Part shown: one piece after another, positions 9,148 to 10,366 of the stretch | Position numbering within the stretch: position 1 is the first letter of the stretch | How the letters are laid out: every line of letters starts with the position of its first letter | From: Asparagopsis taxiformis | Taxonomy: Eukaryota; Rhodophyta; Florideophyceae; Bonnemaisoniales; Bonnemaisoniaceae | DNA length: 10,366 nucleotides | Direction of reading: 5' to 3' | Assembly (NCBI GenBank): GCA_030407315.1 | Contig: JALQPE010002328.1 | Coordinates: 1 to 10,366 of the forward strand | The notes under the pieces: generated by a model | Told to the model about the DNA's origin: nothing | Databases searched by the model: none | Seen by the model: the letters and a program-made list of their open reading frames with translations, nothing else | Made by a program: the position numbers and the translations under genes

Positions 9148-9420
9148 GTTTGTGGGTGGGATAAACAAGCTCTTGAACTCTGAACGGTGTATAGAGGTGA
9201 AGTGGGCACGAAAAGGGCAGGGAGTGAAGAGAAAGAGAGGGCACGGGAGAGCAAGGATTGAGAGAGAGAGAGAGAGGGATGGGACACTGTCACTGTGGGG
9301 AGACAGATGGATGGAAAAGCGGGAGAAGCAGAGAGAGATGCGAAGAGCGAAGCTTGGAAAGCAGGGGGAGTTGGGCTGAAGCAGGGAGATGCACGATCTG
9401 AATTGCCTTTGAGGTGCTGG
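9148..9420 (-). promoter_or_regulatory. C/T-rich leader and promoter of the ParB-like gene, with (CT)n tract
   Basis: The minus strand upstream of the ATG at 9147 is strongly pyrimidine-rich for about 250 bases, including an uninterrupted CT dinucleotide run at 9260-9277. The open frame that extends through it up to about 9543 has no methionine and only Ser/Leu/Pro low complexity, so it is leader sequence rather than protein. The tract may be a promoter element or a simple-sequence repeat that varies in length. Confidence 0.5.
9260..9277. repeat. GA/CT microsatellite
   Basis: About nine uninterrupted GA dinucleotides on the plus strand, within the leader of the ParB-like gene. Confidence 0.85.
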
Positions 9421-9605
9421 AGTACTACAAGGAGTAGTAGATGAGTAGCAGAGGAGAGTGACAGGAAATCGTGTAGACGTAACGTTTGGAAGGTTAACTG
9501 AAGGGGTGCGAATAAATTCGCGCCCACGCGCCAAAAGACTCACCGGTTGCGTTCAAATCAATCAGTACCCAATGAACAGTCGTGAAGAGAGTACAAGAAG
9601 GGGCG

Positions 9606-9727
9606 TGAAATTTGGTAATTTTTGGGCTCAAAAATTACTGCAGTAAAAACTGATCTAGCAAAGTGCACCTTGGCTAGATCAGTTTACTGCAGTAATTTTT
9701 GAGCCCAAAAAAATTACCAAATTTTAG
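9606..9727. repeat. Palindromic MITE, copy 4
   Basis: This is a 122-bp near-perfect palindrome. The left arm is tgaaatttggtaatttttgg, then ctcaaaaattactgcag and actgatctagcaaa; the centre is gtgcac. The right arm mirrors it and ends accaaatttta. It marks the upstream boundary of the ParB-like gene region. No coding content. Confidence 0.92.
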
Positions 9728-9761
9728 ACTAGTCTGGAACTTCTCCGTGCCACTCCATGGG

Positions 9762-9882
9762 TATAGTGTTTGCACTGAGTGCTCTGTCTGCAGTTGCGAA
9801 GCTGCAAGAAACACTGTCGAGTAGTGAAGGAGAGGCATCTCCTTCACTACTTGACAGTGTTTCTTGCTAAGTAAACACTATA
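9762..9882. repeat. Nested foldback element with a 30-bp hairpin
   Basis: The inner arms at 9804-9833 and 9838-9867 are complementary over 30 bp with one mismatch (a G-U wobble in RNA) around a four-base ggca loop. The outer 12-base arms tatagtgtttgc (9762-9773) and gtaaacactata (9871-9882) also pair, with one mismatch. It is unrelated in sequence to the four gtgcac-centred MITEs. It could be a second miniature foldback element or the template of a hairpin small-RNA precursor. No T-run follows that would suggest a terminator. Confidence 0.8.
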
Positions 9883-10239
9883 GGATGAATTACGATTCTG
9901 GTAAAAGCTATGTCATTCTTTTAAGTTTTCAGTCTTCATGTATACTCATCAGTACTTTGCACTATTTCCTGGCTTCCATGGAAATGAGAACATGTTCTCT
10001 GCAACGACTGTAACGGTCAGCTCTGAGATCTCCCCTTCCAATTTCGTTCTTCTACAGATTGATAGACTATAGCGATTTGTATCCTCATAATATAGAGGCG
10101 TACAGCGTTTCCCTCCCTTTCAAACAGCTGTTTGCACCTAGGTGCTACCTCAATCCAGGTTATCGAGATATGGCTAGACCGAGAAAGTCTAGGAATGGCC
10201 GAGGCTCCGTTTCAACTATGTAGCCTGTCCGCAATCGGA
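9883..10239. other. Intergenic stretch without a recognisable gene
   Basis: AT-richer sequence with no long open frame, repeat or RNA gene I can support. Confidence 0.4.
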
Positions 10240-10366
10240 CTAGACGCTCGACATCCAGACAGTCTCAAATCCTTTTGCCGTTCAGGAAATGGACTGCAAT
10301 ACACCAGAAACCATCATCCTCGCCCGGCAACAGAGTATGGTAGCACTTCGACCCTCCCCATGCTCC
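10240..10366 (-). CDS. Possible C-terminal tail of an unrecognised gene (runs off right edge)
   Basis: On the minus strand the frame entering from the right edge reads with protein-like composition (LLPGEDDGFWCIAVHFLNGK) to a TGA at 10265. If the AAAA run at 10273-10276 carries one base too many, it continues as GFETVWMSSV to a TAG at 10240. The competing reading is a plus-strand frame open to the edge, with a possible ATG at 10195. Neither shows a recognisable domain. Confidence 0.22.

Noticed and set aside
9148..9543. N-terminal extension of the ParB-like protein
   Set aside because: The frame is open but contains no methionine codon and is only Ser/Leu/Pro low complexity from a C/T-rich leader.
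1..10366. CRISPR array, tRNA or rRNA genes, transposase or integrase
   Set aside because: I looked for direct repeats with spacers, cloverleaf sequences, conserved rRNA segments and DDE or tyrosine-recombinase motifs on both strands and found none I could support.

Overview
The window looks like nuclear DNA of a eukaryote whose genes here have few or no introns. The proteins are large, with long disordered Ser/Pro/Gly/acidic linkers, basic nuclear-import-like motifs, a SET domain and a cross-brace zinc finger. There are no Shine-Dalgarno sites or operon-style overlaps. Starts are preceded by pyrimidine-rich leaders, and the spacers carry palindromic miniature elements. The lineage cannot be fixed from sequence alone. 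A red macroalga, an oomycete-like protist or a fungus would fit, with a weak leaning to an intron-poor alga.

All well-supported genes read on the minus strand. From left to right they are: (i) the 5' part of an unrecognised, possibly secreted or membrane-anchored protein that runs off the left edge (1-401); (ii) a protein of about 1150 residues joining a beta-class, DPPY-type DNA amino-methyltransferase to a C-terminal SET domain (1396-4852); (iii) a protein of about 655 residues with an N-terminal C4HC3 zinc finger and a C-terminal HxD...H...R 2-oxoglutarate/Fe(II) dioxygenase (5617-7584); (iv) a protein of about 475 residues with an N-terminal ParB-like domain (7720-9147). At the right edge there may be the tail of another minus-strand gene (about 10240-10366).

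Four copies of a near-perfect palindromic MITE of about 120 bp, centred on GTGCAC, sit at 582-698, 1084-1211, 5228-5354 and 9606-9727. They bracket the methyltransferase-SET gene and the dioxygenase+ParB pair. A separate nested foldback with 30-bp arms lies at 9762-9882.

The main observation is the trio itself: a DNA methyltransferase fused to a putative protein (histone) methyltransferase, a zinc-finger 2OG oxygenase and a ParB-like protein, side by side and in the same direction. By inference this could be a chromatin or DNA-modification cassette (write, oxidise or erase, bind or cluster), possibly mobile or of selfish origin. Nothing in the sequence shows transposition, and no transposase or integrase was seen.

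The three genes are each broken by single-base shifts: about 11, 5 and 3 sites. Nearly all lie in or beside short homopolymers, and once the frame changes are followed there is no substitution-type stop codon. That pattern is more like indel error in an unpolished long-read assembly than old pseudogene decay, but decay cannot be excluded. Any single-frame gene caller will chop these genes into fragments and miss the domain fusions.
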